DNA from: Flavobacterium tegetincola DSM 22377
GTDB taxonomy: Bacteria; Bacteroidota; Bacteroidia; Flavobacteriales; Flavobacteriaceae
Direction of reading: 5' to 3'
Assembly (NCBI RefSeq): GCF_000425485.1
Contig: NZ_KE384384.1
Span: forward strand, 268,037 to 332,036
DNA: 64,000 nucleotides
In this document: in pieces, positions 43,954 to 52,929 of the stretch
Numbering within the stretch: the first letter of the stretch is position 1
How the letters are laid out: every line of letters begins with the position of its first letter
Program-made: the position numbers and the translations under genes
Notes under the pieces: generated by a model
Seen by the model: only the letters and a program-made list of their open reading frames with translations
What the model was told of the DNA's origin: nothing
Databases searched by the model: none

Positions 43954-46572
43954 TTAATTTTCAAAAGCCCTCCATCCTGCAGCAGTTCCAGTAGTATTCA
44001 CTTTAAACGTATGGTCTGAAGTGTCGTAAATGATCATTCCTTCGACTGGATCACTAACGGACGACGCGCCATTTACTCTGGTTATAACTACACCTAAATT
44101 TACAGCACTAATAGTTAAATATGCAGCTGATGTAGCAGGAACAAGAATAGAACTTATAAATGAACTTATAATCTGAGTGCCTGACAAAGGTTGTGTCTCT
44201 GCGATATCTCGATAATCAAAATCTGCTCCATTGGCTGCATCGTGGTCTGTATCGAGCAACGTAAAACCAGTTGCATCATAGGCTCGACCATTGACATCCG
44301 TATAATCGTCGGCTGTTTCAGCATCAGCCATCAAGCCGTTTACGCCTGTGCTTCCTGCTGGAGGTGGATCAAAACTCTCCATTAAATCACTTATTCCATC
44401 GTTATCGCTGTCGGTATCCAAATAATCGGGTATGCCATCACCATCGCTGTCCACTGGTGTGATTATTTTGGCTATATAAGCAGAATTTACTCCATTATTA
44501 TCAAGGTAAGTGGCCGGTGTGTCATTTGCTGGCGGAAGATAGTCTACCGTACTTTGAGCTTCAACATTGTCTGGAATCCCATCGTTGTCGGCATCTAAAT
44601 CTAAGTGGTTGGGAATTCCATCACCATCCGTATCGATTTCAATTATGCCACCAGTCATTTCAACGCTGTCTAAAATGCCGTCATTGTCGCTGTCTAAATC
44701 TGAATGATCGGCAACGCCATCACCATCTGTATCTTGTACTGTTATTGCTTCTTGGACAAAAATAGTATAATCCTCTACTTCTCCAAAGAGTGCTATTCCG
44801 CACGGTGATGTTGCTGGACTTGAGGTTTCGCTTTCATAACGTATCCGCATCCGAACTGGGCCTATAAAAGCGGAAGGAGGAGGAATTATATTTACATTGT
44901 ATTGCAAATTTTCTCCCGTTATCGAATTAAGTATCAATTCATCTGGATCATCAAAATCCAAATCATTGTTCCAATCTACCCAGACCCACAATTTTGCTCC
45001 ATTAAAAACTCCGCCTACGTTAACCGTCAAAGGATAAGTCTGGCCCTTTATAAGACAGGTACTCTTGTACGAAAAATCACTAAAAGACTTCCAAACAGAG
45101 GGATTTGTCAGACCGTTCAGGTTGATATTTGTGATCGCAAGATTTAGCGTAGACGCATTACTACCCGATGCGGAACAATATTGTAACGTGTTCTCATCTC
45201 TGTACTTACTCACAATTTGTTTCATTGCCTTCAGGCTTCTTGCATTATCGGCACTAACTTGATTTCCAATTGTCTGGTCTTGATGCGTAAATAGTGGGCT
45301 AGAGAAAAAGGAAATTCTAACAGATCCTATTCCATCTGGCCAATACGTTCCACTTTCATAGGCCATTAAAGAACAATAATATTTATTGGCATTTCCCAGA
45401 AAACGCCAACCGGCACTCCACGTATTTTCAGGCCAGTTTGTCCATTGGGTTGGACCTTGCTGTGTATTTTGACCACTGGCGTGACTGGCGCCCATGTTAT
45501 GACCCAGTTCATGAATAAACGTATCTGTATTTTCCAATTGTTGTACGCGCGTTAACGCAAAACCCAAATTATCTTGACCGTACTTTGTATTTAAAATATA
45601 TCCTAAACCACCTGTGTCACTAATAAAAGAGAATAAGTGTACAAAATCAGCTGCATACGTATCTCTAAGCGCATGGACATTGTCCATGAAATTATCGGTT
45701 TTATTTCTAAATCGGTATAAATCAGTTGATGATCCACCATCTGCAACACTGGCTTTTTCGTACATTACTGCTTCAGAATGTGCCAATATAAAATCCATTC
45801 CTAGATTAGAATTGATCGAGGCATTATTAGCTCTGGTTATTGATTGTGCAATCAAATTATTCATTCCAGCTTGAGAACCTGCAAATGTTAAAGCTGCTGG
45901 AGTATACACGATCAGCACTTTAAATGTTACATTATCATCTTCCCCTAAACTGTTGCAACCTAATCCCGCGTTCAGTAATCGCTGTTCTGGAACCTTTTCT
46001 TTTGGAACACTCTTGTTTTTATTTGGAACTTTATCGTGCAGTGGTATTTTTTTATCTTCCATCAAATGTTCGTCCTGCTGCACTTTAAGTACTGCGTTCT
46101 TGCATTGCAATTCATCTAAATTGGATGTATCTAACTCGACTAAATAATACTCTTGCCTGTTTTTAGCACTATAAGTACCCAGTTTTCTATTCAGCTCTGG
46201 AATATCAATAGAAATTAAATATTCATCCTTGCCAACCGAAATAAAAGCTTGGGCAAATTGATACTCCTTAAACTTACAGATGTACGAAGTTACATTGTTT
46301 ACATCCGTACTTTTGTACGTAACTATTCCTTCTTTGTCTTGGAAATTTTCAAAATTAAATAAGATTTTATCTCCCTTATTTATTTCGTTATTTCTAATTG
46401 ACTTATTGAGGATAAACTGAGCAACCGTTAAATGAGCAGGAAGGTTTTGAATGGTTGACTTCTCTCCGACTGTTGCTTTTCTATTTTTAGAAACATTTAG
46501 TTGCATCTTGCTTTGGCTAAAGCCAAAATAACAGACCGATAAGAGAAGTATAATGCAGAAGTTTGCTTTCAT
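43954..46572 (-). CDS. Secreted reprolysin-type metalloprotease with GEVED and TSP3 repeats
   Basis: An 872-residue protein with a signal peptide ending YFGFSQ. The metzincin zinc site is HELGHNMGASH (His354, Glu355, His358, His364), as in reprolysin-like proteases. A GEVED domain (about 480-610) ending FGEVEDYTIFV follows. Several thrombospondin type 3 calcium repeats (DTDGDGVADHSDLDSDNDG and similar) come next, then a C-terminal PVEGMIIYDT...W motif. There is no standard T9SS Por sorting domain, so the C-terminal motif may be an anchor or partner site. A role in degrading extracellular proteins is likely. Confidence 0.88.
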   Translation of the reverse strand: MKANFCIILLLSVCYFGFSQSKMQLNVSKNRKATVGEKSTIQNLPAHLTVAQFILNKSIRNNEINKGDKILFNFENFQDKEGIVTYKSTDVNNVTSYICKFKEYQFAQAFISVGKDEYLISIDIPELNRKLGTYSAKNRQEYYLVELDTSNLDELQCKNAVLKVQQDEHLMEDKKIPLHDKVPNKNKSVPKEKVPEQRLLNAGLGCNSLGEDDNVTFKVLIVYTPAALTFAGSQAGMNNLIAQSITRANNASINSNLGMDFILAHSEAVMYEKASVADGGSSTDLYRFRNKTDNFMDNVHALRDTYAADFVHLFSFISDTGGLGYILNTKYGQDNLGFALTRVQQLENTDTFIHELGHNMGASHASGQNTQQGPTQWTNWPENTWSAGWRFLGNANKYYCSLMAYESGTYWPDGIGSVRISFFSSPLFTHQDQTIGNQVSADNARSLKAMKQIVSKYRDENTLQYCSASGSNASTLNLAITNINLNGLTNPSVWKSFSDFSYKSTCLIKGQTYPLTVNVGGVFNGAKLWVWVDWNNDLDFDDPDELILNSITGENLQYNVNIIPPPSAFIGPVRMRIRYESETSSPATSPCGIALFGEVEDYTIFVQEAITVQDTDGDGVADHSDLDSDNDGILDSVEMTGGIIEIDTDGDGIPNHLDLDADNDGIPDNVEAQSTVDYLPPANDTPATYLDNNGVNSAYIAKIITPVDSDGDGIPDYLDTDSDNDGISDLMESFDPPPAGSTGVNGLMADAETADDYTDVNGRAYDATGFTLLDTDHDAANGADFDYRDIAETQPLSGTQIISSFISSILVPATSAAYLTISAVNLGVVITRVNGASSVSDPVEGMIIYDTSDHTFKVNTTGTAAGWRAFEN

Positions 46573-46933
46573 TAGTATTAATTTTCAGAAAACAGACCTA
46601 TCTGATTCAAGGTGACCTGTAATTACAGCGGCTCCAATTTTTAAAAAAAGTATTTAAAATGCAGGAAAAGCCACTACATTTCTGAAATGATATCTGTAAA
46701 CAGAAGTAAGCCAATTACTACTTTGTGCTTATTATTTTCAGATGCAAATGGAGAAATTTGAGTCTTCCAAAAACATCTTTACGCTATCTCTTTAGAGGAA
46801 AAAAACACAAGCAATTGTACGAATTGAAGCCTTAAAAAGCGCCATCGCATTTACTTTACTAAATGGGTGGCGCTTTATAAATTATCAAATTGATTCTATT
46901 CCATTTTATAGGAACCTATTTTTATGCGTTTTC
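46573..46933. other. 361-bp intergenic region
   Basis: No credible gene is seen. The left part is the upstream region of the metalloprotease gene (minus strand), with no TAnnTTTG box found. The right part holds the terminator of the CoA-binding protein gene. Confidence 0.5.
46836..46876 (-). terminator. Terminator of the CoA-binding protein gene
   Basis: AAAGCGCCA (46836-46844) pairs with TGGCGCTTT (46868-46876), a 9-bp stem with a loop of 23 bases. On the minus strand a T-run (CTTTTTAAG) follows the stem. It sits 57 bp past the stop of the gene at 46934. Confidence 0.6.
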
Positions 46934-47299
46934 TTAATACTGATTTGTGCTCAACAACACTAACGTACACGCCACTTCTACTTTAATATTGTTCGATTTC
47001 AACAATTGGTAAAATTCAGGATTTTCTGTTCCAGGATTGAAAATGACACGTTTTGGTTCCAAGCTGATGATGTAATTGTAATAATCTCTTTGTCTCGTGG
47101 AGTTTAGATACAATGTTACGGTATCAATATTTGTAAACGGCACTTGTTTGGTCTGGATTTTTATACCGGCAACTTCTCCTACTCTTTGTCCAATGGCTAC
47201 AACAGATTGGTCCTTACTTATCAGTTTAAGAATGGCCATATTGGAATATCGTTCTTTATTTTCGGAAGCTCCGAGAACTAGTGTTTTTTTATTTTTCAT
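46934..47299 (-). CDS. CoA-binding (YccU-like) protein
   Basis: From the ATG at 47299 the protein has 121 residues and a Rossmann-like fold: KTLVLGASENKERYSNMAI at the start, PFTNIDTVTLYL and KRVIFNPGTENPEF later, with VEVACTLVLLS at the end. This is the CoA_binding_2 pattern (YccU family) known from succinyl-CoA synthetase alpha-like small proteins. The in-frame upstream sequence to 47368 lacks family features. The cellular function is unknown; a nucleotide- or CoA-binding role is inferred from the fold. Confidence 0.82.
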   Translation of the reverse strand: MKNKKTLVLGASENKERYSNMAILKLISKDQSVVAIGQRVGEVAGIKIQTKQVPFTNIDTVTLYLNSTRQRDYYNYIISLEPKRVIFNPGTENPEFYQLLKSNNIKVEVACTLVLLSTNQY

Positions 47300-47380
47300 A
47301 ATAGTTTTAATATTTATAAAAGGATGCAATGCACATTGCAATCGAAACAGCGTTTTATATTGGTGCAAAAATACAATTTT

Positions 47381-48532
47381 TCACTTACCTTTTTGTGCAT
47401 TTTGCATTTCTTTACTCGTTTGAAAGTATTCAATAGGCAGTAAATCGCCTGCTTTTAACGCTCCCAATGCACCACCAAAAACAACGCCATAAATAGGGGT
47501 ATAGTTTCCGTTGGGATCTACGTAGATTACTGGATTCAGAAATTCCATTAAAGATTGCTTTTGCCTGTGGTAATAAGGCGTGAAGTAAGTGGGTTTTCGA
47601 ACCATAGCGGTGGAATCTACTTTTCCTTGCGTGGCAAAAAGATTGGCATGCGGCACTCCTCCTTCGCTGGCACTAAGCAAAACCAATCGCTCGGGCTTTT
47701 TTATCAATTTTATTTTTTTATAATGCAGTGTATCGGTAACTTCAAAATATTCTTCTGGTTGTATTTTAAGCTTATTTACGTAGATTTCCCATTGTTCTTC
47801 TTCCAGTTTACCATACGCCAATGCTTGTATAAAATGGGCTCTTGAGCCATAAAAGGTTTCAAGACGTTTTTTATGTACCGATTCATTTTTAGCTTTGTCC
47901 ACATAAAATGTCGATCCTGAAAAATAACTGTTGGCAATAGCATGAGCGTTCAAGCTTTCTGCAGTAGTATAGGTTACAACCAGTTCAACTAAGTCAAAGC
48001 TTATTTCGTAATCCAAATAATTATTGATAATTTGGAGCGGCTGTCGTGTGGTGGCGGTTAATGTCTTCTTGGTCGGATTGTATTTCAATAGTAAATCGTC
48101 TTCATTTATAATTTTACAACGCAAGGCTGAGGTTGAAGTTCCTAAAAACTGTTCGCGAAACGCTTTGAGCATTTGCTTGCGCGAAAAAATTTGAATACCG
48201 CCTACTTCCACCTCATCAAGGGAAATGGATTGTTCATTCAGATAAAGTTTCATCTGTTTTCCTACGTATTGCAATGGCTGATCCACTTTTTTAGTATGGT
48301 ATCCAATATATGTTATCATTAAAGAACTTTCAGAACCTTTTGAATTGAGCCTAAAAGCGCCATCAAAATCGGTTACGGTAACATTTGTGGTACCATCCTG
48401 ATAAACAGTTGCTCCAGGCAAAGTGGTTTGTGTTTTTTGGTCAAAAACTACGCCTGTAACCATTTGCGCAAAGCAAGCGAAAGAAGTCAAAAAAAGCATT
48501 GAGCAAAAAAGGGAAATGATAATTTTCTGCAT
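47381..48532 (-). CDS. Exported CarboxypepD_reg-like domain protein
   Basis: From the ATG at 48532 the protein has 383 residues: a signal peptide (MQKIIISLFCSMLFLTSFACFAQ), then a carboxypeptidase-regulatory-like domain. The domain reads TGVVFDQKTQTTLPGATVYQ...VTDFDGAFRL, with ITYIGYHTKKV at the end of the beta sandwich. About 270 residues of unknown type follow. The same N-terminal domain opens TonB-dependent SusC-like receptors, but no barrel is present here. Similar proteins occur in Flavobacteria as envelope proteins of unknown function. An in-frame TTG at 48622 would bury the signal peptide and is rejected. Confidence 0.8.
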   Translation of the reverse strand: MQKIIISLFCSMLFLTSFACFAQMVTGVVFDQKTQTTLPGATVYQDGTTNVTVTDFDGAFRLNSKGSESSLMITYIGYHTKKVDQPLQYVGKQMKLYLNEQSISLDEVEVGGIQIFSRKQMLKAFREQFLGTSTSALRCKIINEDDLLLKYNPTKKTLTATTRQPLQIINNYLDYEISFDLVELVVTYTTAESLNAHAIANSYFSGSTFYVDKAKNESVHKKRLETFYGSRAHFIQALAYGKLEEEQWEIYVNKLKIQPEEYFEVTDTLHYKKIKLIKKPERLVLLSASEGGVPHANLFATQGKVDSTAMVRKPTYFTPYYHRQKQSLMEFLNPVIYVDPNGNYTPIYGVVFGGALGALKAGDLLPIEYFQTSKEMQNAQKGK

Positions 48533-48547
48533 TGTTTTGGATTTAAA

Positions 48548-48555
48548 CAAATATA
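48548..48555 (-). promoter_or_regulatory. Candidate -7 box for the CarboxypepD_reg-like gene
   Basis: TATATTTG on the minus strand, 15 bp upstream of the ATG. No clear -33 TTTG is seen. It faces the marC promoter in a gap of under 100 bp. Confidence 0.35.
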
Positions 48556-48601
48556 TACAATTTATTATTCCTAACTTTACCTTTGACACGTTTGCTAAAA
48601 C

Positions 48602-48609
48602 TACTTTTG
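48602..48609 (+). promoter_or_regulatory. Candidate -7 box for marC
   Basis: TACTTTTG matches TAnnTTTG and ends 12 bases before the marC ATG. TTTG at 48582-48585 lies 16 bp upstream, a little short for a -33 element. A second box, TACCTTTG, lies at 48578-48585 and overlaps that TTTG. Confidence 0.38.
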
Positions 48610-48621
48610 CCGTAAAAAACA

Positions 48622-49254
48622 ATGGAATTATTTATCTACATTTTCGCCGCCTTATTTTCAGTTATCAATCCAATTGGAACCGTTCCCATTTTTGTGGGAC
48701 TTACCCAAGATGATGATAAAAAAGAGCGTTCTCGCATTTCACTTTGGACGGCAATTAACGTGTTTCTAATTTTAATCATCTCCTTTTTTGTAGGTCAATA
48801 TGTTTTGGATTTCTTCGGAATCAGCATCGACGCTTTGCGCATTGGTGGTGGATTGATCATTGTGAGTTCCGGATTTTCTTTACTTTCTGGAAAATTCAGT
48901 AAAAAGAGAGGTATTAATAAAAAAGCAGAAAATGACGTCCAGAAAAGAAACGACATTGCCTTAACACCTTTAGCGATCCCAATGCTTGCTGGACCTGGTT
49001 CCATATCTTTATTGATTGCTTTTTATCAAGAAAACAACGGCACTTCGGAAATAATCATTGCCACACTTGCCATTATGACGGTTTGTTTGAGCATCTTTCT
49101 CATCTTAAAAAGTGCGCATTACTTATCAAAAATATTGGGTGCTTCGGGAATCGTTGCTATTTCCAGAATTGTAGGATTTATTGTGATTGCAATTGGTATT
49201 CAATATATCGTAAGTGCTGTAGTGAGCATTATACAAACTAATTTTATGCAATAA
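48622..49254 (+). CDS. MarC-family integral membrane protein
   Basis: A 210-residue protein with six membrane helices. It begins LFIYIFAALFSVINPIGTVPIFVGLT, the conserved MarC opening with Asn-Pro-x-Gly, and has the mid-chain ALTPLAIPMLAGPGSISLLIA signature. MarC proteins were once linked to antibiotic resistance but that link was withdrawn, and their transport function is unresolved. It is divergent from the gene at 47381 and 18 bp ahead of the SDR gene on the same strand, so both are probably on one transcript. Confidence 0.9.
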   Translation: MELFIYIFAALFSVINPIGTVPIFVGLTQDDDKKERSRISLWTAINVFLILIISFFVGQYVLDFFGISIDALRIGGGLIIVSSGFSLLSGKFSKKRGINKKAENDVQKRNDIALTPLAIPMLAGPGSISLLIAFYQENNGTSEIIIATLAIMTVCLSIFLILKSAHYLSKILGASGIVAISRIVGFIVIAIGIQYIVSAVVSIIQTNFMQ

Positions 49255-49272
49255 TTCAAAATAGAGACACAC

Positions 49273-50712
49273 ATGAAAATATTACTTACGGGTGCCAATG
49301 GCTATGTGGGAAAACGACTTCTTCCCGAATTATTGCAGGAAGGACATGAAGTAACATGTTGTGTACGGAATAAAAACCGTTTGGGCCTTGACGAAATAAC
49401 TTTAGCGAAAGTCAAAATTTGGGAAGTCGATTTTTTAAATGAAATTAATCTTGAAAACCTACCCACGGATTTTGATACTGTCTATTATTTGATCCATTCC
49501 ATGAGTGCTTCCACAGATGATTTTGATGTGATGGAAGCCAAATCTGCTCACAATTTCAATACGTACATGGAGGCAATCGGTGTCAAACAAGTGGTGTATT
49601 TGACTGGAATTGTAAATGAGGAAAAGCTTTCGAAACACTTGCAATCCAGAAGTGATGTAGAGCAAATCTTATCCGAAGGACCTTTTTCCCTTACGGCGTT
49701 ACGTGCGGCAATTATTGTGGGGTCTGGAAGTTCCTCGTTTGAGATAATTCGGGATTTGTGTGAAAAACTACCTGTGATGGTAACGCCAAAATGGGTACTT
49801 ACCAAATCGCAACCCATTGCCATCCGCGATGTTATGAAGTGCTTATTAGGCGTAATCGGTCGTGAAGATTGTTACAAACAATCGTTTGATATTGGAGGTT
49901 CTGATATTTTGACTTATAAAGAAATGCTGCTCAATTATGCAGAAGTGCGAAAGATCAAATTATCGATTTACGTTTTGCCAATTATGTCACCCAAACTCTC
50001 GTCGTATTGGTTGTATTTTGTGACTTCCACTTCCTACAAATTAGCGGTGAACCTAGTCGATTCCATGAGCATGGAGGTGGTCTGTAGGGACCAGCGATTG
50101 CAAAAAGAGATTTTAGGGCTGACTCCAATCAGTTATGTGGAATCCATTAATTTGGCATTCAAGAAAATAGAGCAAAATTTAGTGATTTCCTCTTGGAAAG
50201 ACAGTTTGTCCAGCAGCTACTTTGGTACTGATTTAAAAGGATATATTGAAGTTCCCAAATACGGTTGTTTAAAAGATGAAAAATCAATGGCCGTTTCCGA
50301 TCCTGAGGGAGCACTCGCTCGTGTTTTTGCCATTGGTGGCGAAAGTGGTTGGTATTATGGCAACTGGCTTTGGAAAACCCGTGGACTGATGGATAAAATG
50401 TTTGGTGGCGTTGGTTTGCGACGTGGCAGAACACATCCTACTCATCTGGATAATGGCGACGCTTTAGATTTTTGGCGTGTATTATTGGCGGATCCAAAAG
50501 AAAGACGCTTACTCCTCTTTGCAGAAATGCGACTTCCGGGAGAAGCATGGCTGGAATTTAGAATTGACGAGAATGATGTCTTGCACCAAATTGCTACGTT
50601 CAGACCCAAGGGAATTTTTGGACGTTTGTACTGGTATGCGATGTTGCCGTTTCATTATTTTCTATTTGATGGCATGATTCGAAATATAGCTAATCCAAAG
50701 AAAGCGAAGTAA
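49273..50712 (+). CDS. SDR-like NAD(P)-binding protein with DUF2867 domain
   Basis: A 479-residue protein. Residues 1-290 are an atypical extended SDR with ILLTGANGYVGKRLLPELL and VYYLIHSMS replacing the usual Tyr-x-x-x-Lys region. The rest is DUF2867, recognisable from WLWKTRGLMDKMFGGVGLRRGR and PGEAWLEFRI. Two-domain SDR-DUF2867 proteins are widespread but without assigned substrate. A DUF2867 ligand-binding cavity next to an SDR suggests action on a hydrophobic or lipid-like compound. It is followed by the CpeT-like gene after 2 bp. Confidence 0.85.
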   Translation: MKILLTGANGYVGKRLLPELLQEGHEVTCCVRNKNRLGLDEITLAKVKIWEVDFLNEINLENLPTDFDTVYYLIHSMSASTDDFDVMEAKSAHNFNTYMEAIGVKQVVYLTGIVNEEKLSKHLQSRSDVEQILSEGPFSLTALRAAIIVGSGSSSFEIIRDLCEKLPVMVTPKWVLTKSQPIAIRDVMKCLLGVIGREDCYKQSFDIGGSDILTYKEMLLNYAEVRKIKLSIYVLPIMSPKLSSYWLYFVTSTSYKLAVNLVDSMSMEVVCRDQRLQKEILGLTPISYVESINLAFKKIEQNLVISSWKDSLSSSYFGTDLKGYIEVPKYGCLKDEKSMAVSDPEGALARVFAIGGESGWYYGNWLWKTRGLMDKMFGGVGLRRGRTHPTHLDNGDALDFWRVLLADPKERRLLLFAEMRLPGEAWLEFRIDENDVLHQIATFRPKGIFGRLYWYAMLPFHYFLFDGMIRNIANPKKAK

Positions 50713-50714
50713 TT

Positions 50715-51329
50715 ATGAGGTATTTCATCTTAAGTTTTATCGTTATTTCCATTTTTACTAGCTGTTCAGCTACTCAAAAAGCAAGTCAGGAGTTGATAGC
50801 GTTAGCTACTCAATTTGAAGGTCATTTTACTTCATCCAAACAAGCAACCGAAAATGATTTTTATGAAAACAGATCACTAAAAATTACTCCAATTTGGAAA
50901 GATAGAGGCACTTATTTTATCGTAGAACAAGCCCTGTATGAAAGACAAAATCACCCTTTTTCAGTTGAAATTTATAAATTAGTGCAGAAGCACAATGGGA
51001 TAAGTAAGGAAGTTTATACACTAAAAAACATGCAGGATTGGCAAGAGGATTGGCAAGCAAAAAATGCGTATTCTTATCTAACTGAATCCGATATTGAATT
51101 AAAACCCGGTTGTAGTATTTTAATAAATAGAAGTCCAGACGGTACTTTTTCTGGGCATACAGGAATAAATTGTGTAGAAGTTGCCAATCCTAAAACGCAC
51201 TATTCGTCTTCAGGAATCGTTCTCAACAGTACATCCATACGAATGTGGAGCGAAGGTTTTGATAAAGACTGGAAATCCGTTTATGGATCTACAAAAGGTG
51301 GATATATTTATGAAAGAGTGCTTTTTTGA
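50715..51329 (+). CDS. CpeT/CpcT-like lipoprotein
   Basis: A 204-residue lipoprotein with its lipid-accepting Cys17 in IFTSC. It shows the CpcT/CpeT pattern: FEGHFTSSKQATENDFYENR near the start, FIVEQALYERQNHPFSVEIYKL, GCSILINRSPDGTFSGHTG in the middle and MWSEGFDKDWKSVYGSTKGGYIYER at the end. In cyanobacteria this family attaches bilins to phycobiliproteins. Bacteroidota have no phycobilisomes, so here the calycin-like barrel probably binds another ligand. It is 2 bp from the SDR-DUF2867 gene and likely co-translated. Confidence 0.8.
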   Translation: MRYFILSFIVISIFTSCSATQKASQELIALATQFEGHFTSSKQATENDFYENRSLKITPIWKDRGTYFIVEQALYERQNHPFSVEIYKLVQKHNGISKEVYTLKNMQDWQEDWQAKNAYSYLTESDIELKPGCSILINRSPDGTFSGHTGINCVEVANPKTHYSSSGIVLNSTSIRMWSEGFDKDWKSVYGSTKGGYIYERVLF

Positions 51330-51438
51330 GGTGAAGATTGGAAATTAGAGTGCAGAGTATAGAATTGAGATAATAGATAATAGAATATAGAATATAGAGC
51401 ATAGCATATAGACGGTTCCGGACAGGAGCTGAAAAATA
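51330..51438. repeat. Heptamer-like A/T repeat (ATAATAG / AATATAG)
   Basis: From about 51369 to 51411 the plus strand reads ATAATAG, ATAATAG, AATATAG, AATATAG, AGCATAG, CATATAG: the period is 7 bp with a different unit from the GGTTRTR arrays. Confidence 0.65.
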
Positions 51439-51480
51439 AAATCCCAAATTCCAAACGTTATGCTTTGGAATTTGGGATTT
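51439..51480. terminator. Bidirectional terminator with a 17-bp stem
   Basis: AAATCCCAAATTCCAAA (51439-51455) pairs exactly with its inverse at 51464-51480 around an 8-base loop. A T-rich run follows on both strands (TTTGTATTG on plus; TTTTATTTTTC on minus). It separates the CpeT-like gene and the convergent ctlX gene. Confidence 0.88.
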
Positions 51481-51499
51481 TTTGTATTGTAATTTTATT

Positions 51500-52435
51500 T
51501 TATTTCTTAGGCAAAAATATCTCCGCCATCATGCATCGTGCACTTCCTCCTCCACAAGCTTCAATAGTATCCAAACTTGAACTTAAAATTTCAGCGTGTT
51601 TTTCTAATTGCGTGATTTGCTTTTTTGTCAAACTTTGGAAAGCCGAATTACTCATGACCAAATACCGTTTGTCATCTGTTCCTTTTACTTCCAACATGTT
51701 TCCAGCAAAGTTATTGACTTGGTCTTCGGTGATTAAAATCACTTCCTTTTGATCTTCCTTCAGATTGTCCAAAACCATTTTGCGTTCTTTCTTATCGTCG
51801 ATGCAATCTGCACAAATTACCGCAAAAGTTTCGCCCAGAGTCATGATAACATTCGTATGATAAATCAGTTTTCGTTCACCATTAACGGTTTGAAACGCTT
51901 CAAAAATAATAGGTGCTAAATCATAATCTTCACAGAATTCAATGAATAATTCTTCATCAGCTCTTGGCGATAAAGCACAATAGGCTTTTTGATTCTTACG
52001 GTCTAAAAGCAAACTTCCTGTTCCTTCTAAAAAGAAACCGTCTTCTTCCGCTTCCGTATAATCGTTGATGCTTTCAATTTGAAAACCTTTTTCTTCTAAA
52101 ATCTCTAGAATATCTTCGCGACGTTCAGCCCTGCGGTTTTCAGCAAACATAGGATATAAAACTACTTCCGCATTTTGATGAAACGAAATCCAATTGTTAG
52201 GGAATATGGAATCGGGTGTATCAGGATCTAAAGTATCATCGACTACAGTTACATCAACACCAACATTTCGTAATTTTTCTACAAAAGTGTCAAATTCTTC
52301 TTGCGCTTTTGCATTTACCGTTGCTGGTAAAAGTCCGTCAAGTACTTTTTGGTAATAGTTATTTACCGCCGTTTGTTCGTTCATTCGGAATGCTACCGGA
52401 CGAATCATTAATATGGAATTTGTAGTTTGTCTCAT
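51500..52435 (-). CDS. ctlX: Citrulline-utilisation hydrolase-type (CtlX) amidinotransferase-fold protein
   Basis: A 311-residue protein of the guanidino-group-modifying superfamily. It begins NSILMIRPVAFRMNEQT, has PDSIFPNNWISFH, DRKNQKAYCALSPRADE and IYHTNVIMTLGE. It ends in CGGGSARCMMAEIFLP, with Cys301 as probable nucleophile and the preceding His from YHTNV. The pattern matches CtlX, named for citrulline use in Francisella. It probably hydrolyses citrulline or a related ureido or guanidino compound. The gene lies downstream of a related deiminase-fold gene (52930), with a broken gene between. Confidence 0.82.
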   Translation of the reverse strand: MRQTTNSILMIRPVAFRMNEQTAVNNYYQKVLDGLLPATVNAKAQEEFDTFVEKLRNVGVDVTVVDDTLDPDTPDSIFPNNWISFHQNAEVVLYPMFAENRRAERREDILEILEEKGFQIESINDYTEAEEDGFFLEGTGSLLLDRKNQKAYCALSPRADEELFIEFCEDYDLAPIIFEAFQTVNGERKLIYHTNVIMTLGETFAVICADCIDDKKERKMVLDNLKEDQKEVILITEDQVNNFAGNMLEVKGTDDKRYLVMSNSAFQSLTKKQITQLEKHAEILSSSLDTIEACGGGSARCMMAEIFLPKK

Positions 52436-52480
52436 GATTTTTTGTTCTAAGTTGTAAGTTGTAGGTTAAAAAATTGGATG

Positions 52481-52849
52481 TTACGTTTTCCAGTTTTCTT
52501 CTACATATTTTATAAAGTTAAAAATTTTAGCACTTAATTCGTTGTAGCGACTTATTAATACATCTGGATCTTCAATAACTTCTGGATATAATTTTGCTAT
52601 TTTTTCTATATGAAAGACAGATTCTAGGCAACTTGCCCATGAATAAGTAAGAAATTTAATAAAATCAGCTTTATATCTTTTTCTGCCATATCCTTCGACA
52701 ATATTAGTTGGCACAGAATCTGCAGACCTTCTCAATTGACTGCCTAGTTCGTACATTTCATACTTTGGCAATTTCAGAGTACAAGCATGAGAAATATAGA
52801 ATAATTCTAGTCATAAATTATAAACGTCTAAATCCTTATAACTTTTCAT
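52481..52849 (-). pseudogene. Four-helix-bundle (S23-type) protein gene with in-frame TGA at codon 13
   Basis: From the ATG at 52849 the frame reads MKSYKDLDVYNL, then TGA (52813-52811), then LELFYISHACTLKLPKYEMYELGSQ and on to the stop at 52481. The last part shows the family's RRSADSVPTNIVEGYGRKRYK. A family member would have about 122 residues beginning in just this way, so a TCA-to-TGA change is the likely cause. A restart at the TTG at 52771 would lack the first helix. These proteins were first found inside 23S rRNA intervening sequences; their role is unknown. Confidence 0.8.
52811..52813 (-). other. Premature TGA in the four-helix-bundle gene
   Basis: The plus strand reads TCA, so the coding strand reads TGA, in phase with conserved sequence on both sides. 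Confidence 0.82.
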
Positions 52850-52929
52850 ATTACTATATTCTTAAAAAATAGTTCCACAAACATAACGCACAAAACTTAG
52901 AACTTACAACATAGAACCTACAACTTCCT

